Source: Bifidobacterium breve
GTDB taxonomy: Bacteria; Actinomycetota; Actinomycetes; Nanopelagicales; Nanopelagicaceae
DNA length: 7,206 nucleotides
Direction of reading: 5' to 3'
NCBI GenBank assembly: GCA_945869505.1
Contig: CAMBOZ010000060.1
Location: forward strand, 1 to 7,206
The notes beneath the pieces were generated by a model. It searched no databases. It saw nothing but the letters and a program-made list of their open reading frames with translations, and was not told the DNA's origin. Shown here in pieces: positions 6,877-7,206 of the stretch; position 1 is the stretch's first letter, and the number at the start of each line of letters is the position of its first letter. A program made the translations under genes and the position numbers.

Positions 6877-7206
6877 TTAAGAAGCGAGAACCTCGTCAAG
6901 GAGAGTTGCAGCCTTTTCTTCATCTGTGCGCTCAGCAAGAGCAAGCTCAGAGATAAGGATCTGCTTCGCCTTGGCGAGCATGCGCTTTTCACCAGCAGAG
7001 AGGCCACGGTCTAAGTCGCGACGGTAAAGATCGCGCACAACTTCTGCGACCTTGATGACATCTCCTGAGGCAAGTTTTTCAAGATTTGCTTTGTAGCGAC
7101 GAGACCAGTTTGTTGGCTCTTCGGTATATGGCTGGCGAAGTACGTTAAATACGCGATCAAGTCCGGCGCTATCGACAACATCGCGAACTCCGACGAGATC
7201 TACATT
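6877..7206 (-). CDS. carD: CarD-family RNA polymerase-binding regulator, N-terminus cut off by window edge
   Basis: The last 109 residues and stop (6879-6877) are present; the start lies beyond the right edge. The fragment matches the C-terminal two-thirds of M. tuberculosis CarD (162 residues) almost residue for residue, including [52 protein letters not shown] and a terminal LDEVLAS. This is the helical DNA-binding domain. The Trp of TNWSRRY is residue 34 of the fragment and corresponds to the Trp (Mtb Trp85) that wedges into the minor groove at the upstream edge of the transcription bubble. The missing part, about 51 residues, would be the RNA-polymerase-interaction domain that binds the beta subunit. 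CarD stabilises open complexes, notably at rRNA promoters, and is essential in mycobacteria. Its position just ahead of ispD is conserved in Actinobacteria. It appears richer in G/C-ending codons (CGC, CTC, AAG) than ppk1, as expected for a well-expressed gene. Confidence 0.97.
   Translation of the reverse strand, partial: NVDLVGVRDVVDSAGLDRVFNVLRQPYTEEPTNWSRRYKANLEKLASGDVIKVAEVVRDLYRRDLDRGLSAGEKRMLAKAKQILISELALAERTDEEKAATLLDEVLAS

Noticed and set aside
1..7206. Mobile element, CRISPR, toxin-antitoxin, defence or biosynthetic cluster
   Set aside because: All bases are accounted for by recognisable housekeeping genes and short gaps. No repeats, integrase, transposase or unexplained gene cluster is seen.

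Overview
The window is a gene-dense stretch of a low- to mid-GC actinobacterial chromosome with every recognised gene on the minus strand. The actinobacterial assignment rests on three things. The CarD fragment at the right edge is very close to mycobacterial CarD. The gene order carD-ispD-ispF-cysS-rlmB matches the Mycobacterium tuberculosis run Rv3583c-Rv3579c. ppk1 followed by a MutT1-type Nudix gene is the arrangement of Rv2984-Rv2985. AT-leaning codon use, very short intergenic gaps and a fused IspDF suggest a small, streamlined genome, for example a freshwater acI/Nanopelagicales type. That lineage call is inference, not shown by the sequence.

Reading in the direction of transcription (right to left): the 3' part of carD (6877-7206), a fused ispDF (5739-6860), cysS (4312-5715), rlmB (3373-4311), an SGNH/GDSL hydrolase (2575-3351), ppk1 (456-2519) and the 5' half of a mutT1-like gene (1-456). 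Gaps are 16, 23, 0, 21 and 55 bases and then a 1-base overlap, so about 115 of 7206 bases are non-coding. No stretch above 300 bases lacks a gene. I see no tRNA, rRNA, CRISPR, insertion sequence, clear terminator or convincing promoter.

The first block joins a global RNA polymerase regulator (CarD) with the third and fifth steps of the MEP isoprenoid pathway (IspD and IspF in one chain), cysteinyl-tRNA synthetase and a 23S rRNA 2'-O-methyltransferase: housekeeping functions tied to growth and translation. The second block joins polyphosphate synthesis (PPK1) with a Nudix-histidine-phosphatase protein of the MutT1 type, which cleans oxidised guanine nucleotides and dinucleoside polyphosphates, so it looks like a stress and nucleotide-pool pair. 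The SGNH hydrolase between the blocks has no evident link to either.

This is mostly an ordinary core-genome region. The points that merit a second look are an apparent charge swap in the conserved IspF C-terminal motif, the IspDF fusion, translational coupling of mutT1 to ppk1, a hydrophobic C-terminal segment on the SGNH hydrolase, and the absence of a Shine-Dalgarno sequence before ispDF. I did not find a convincing undescribed system.
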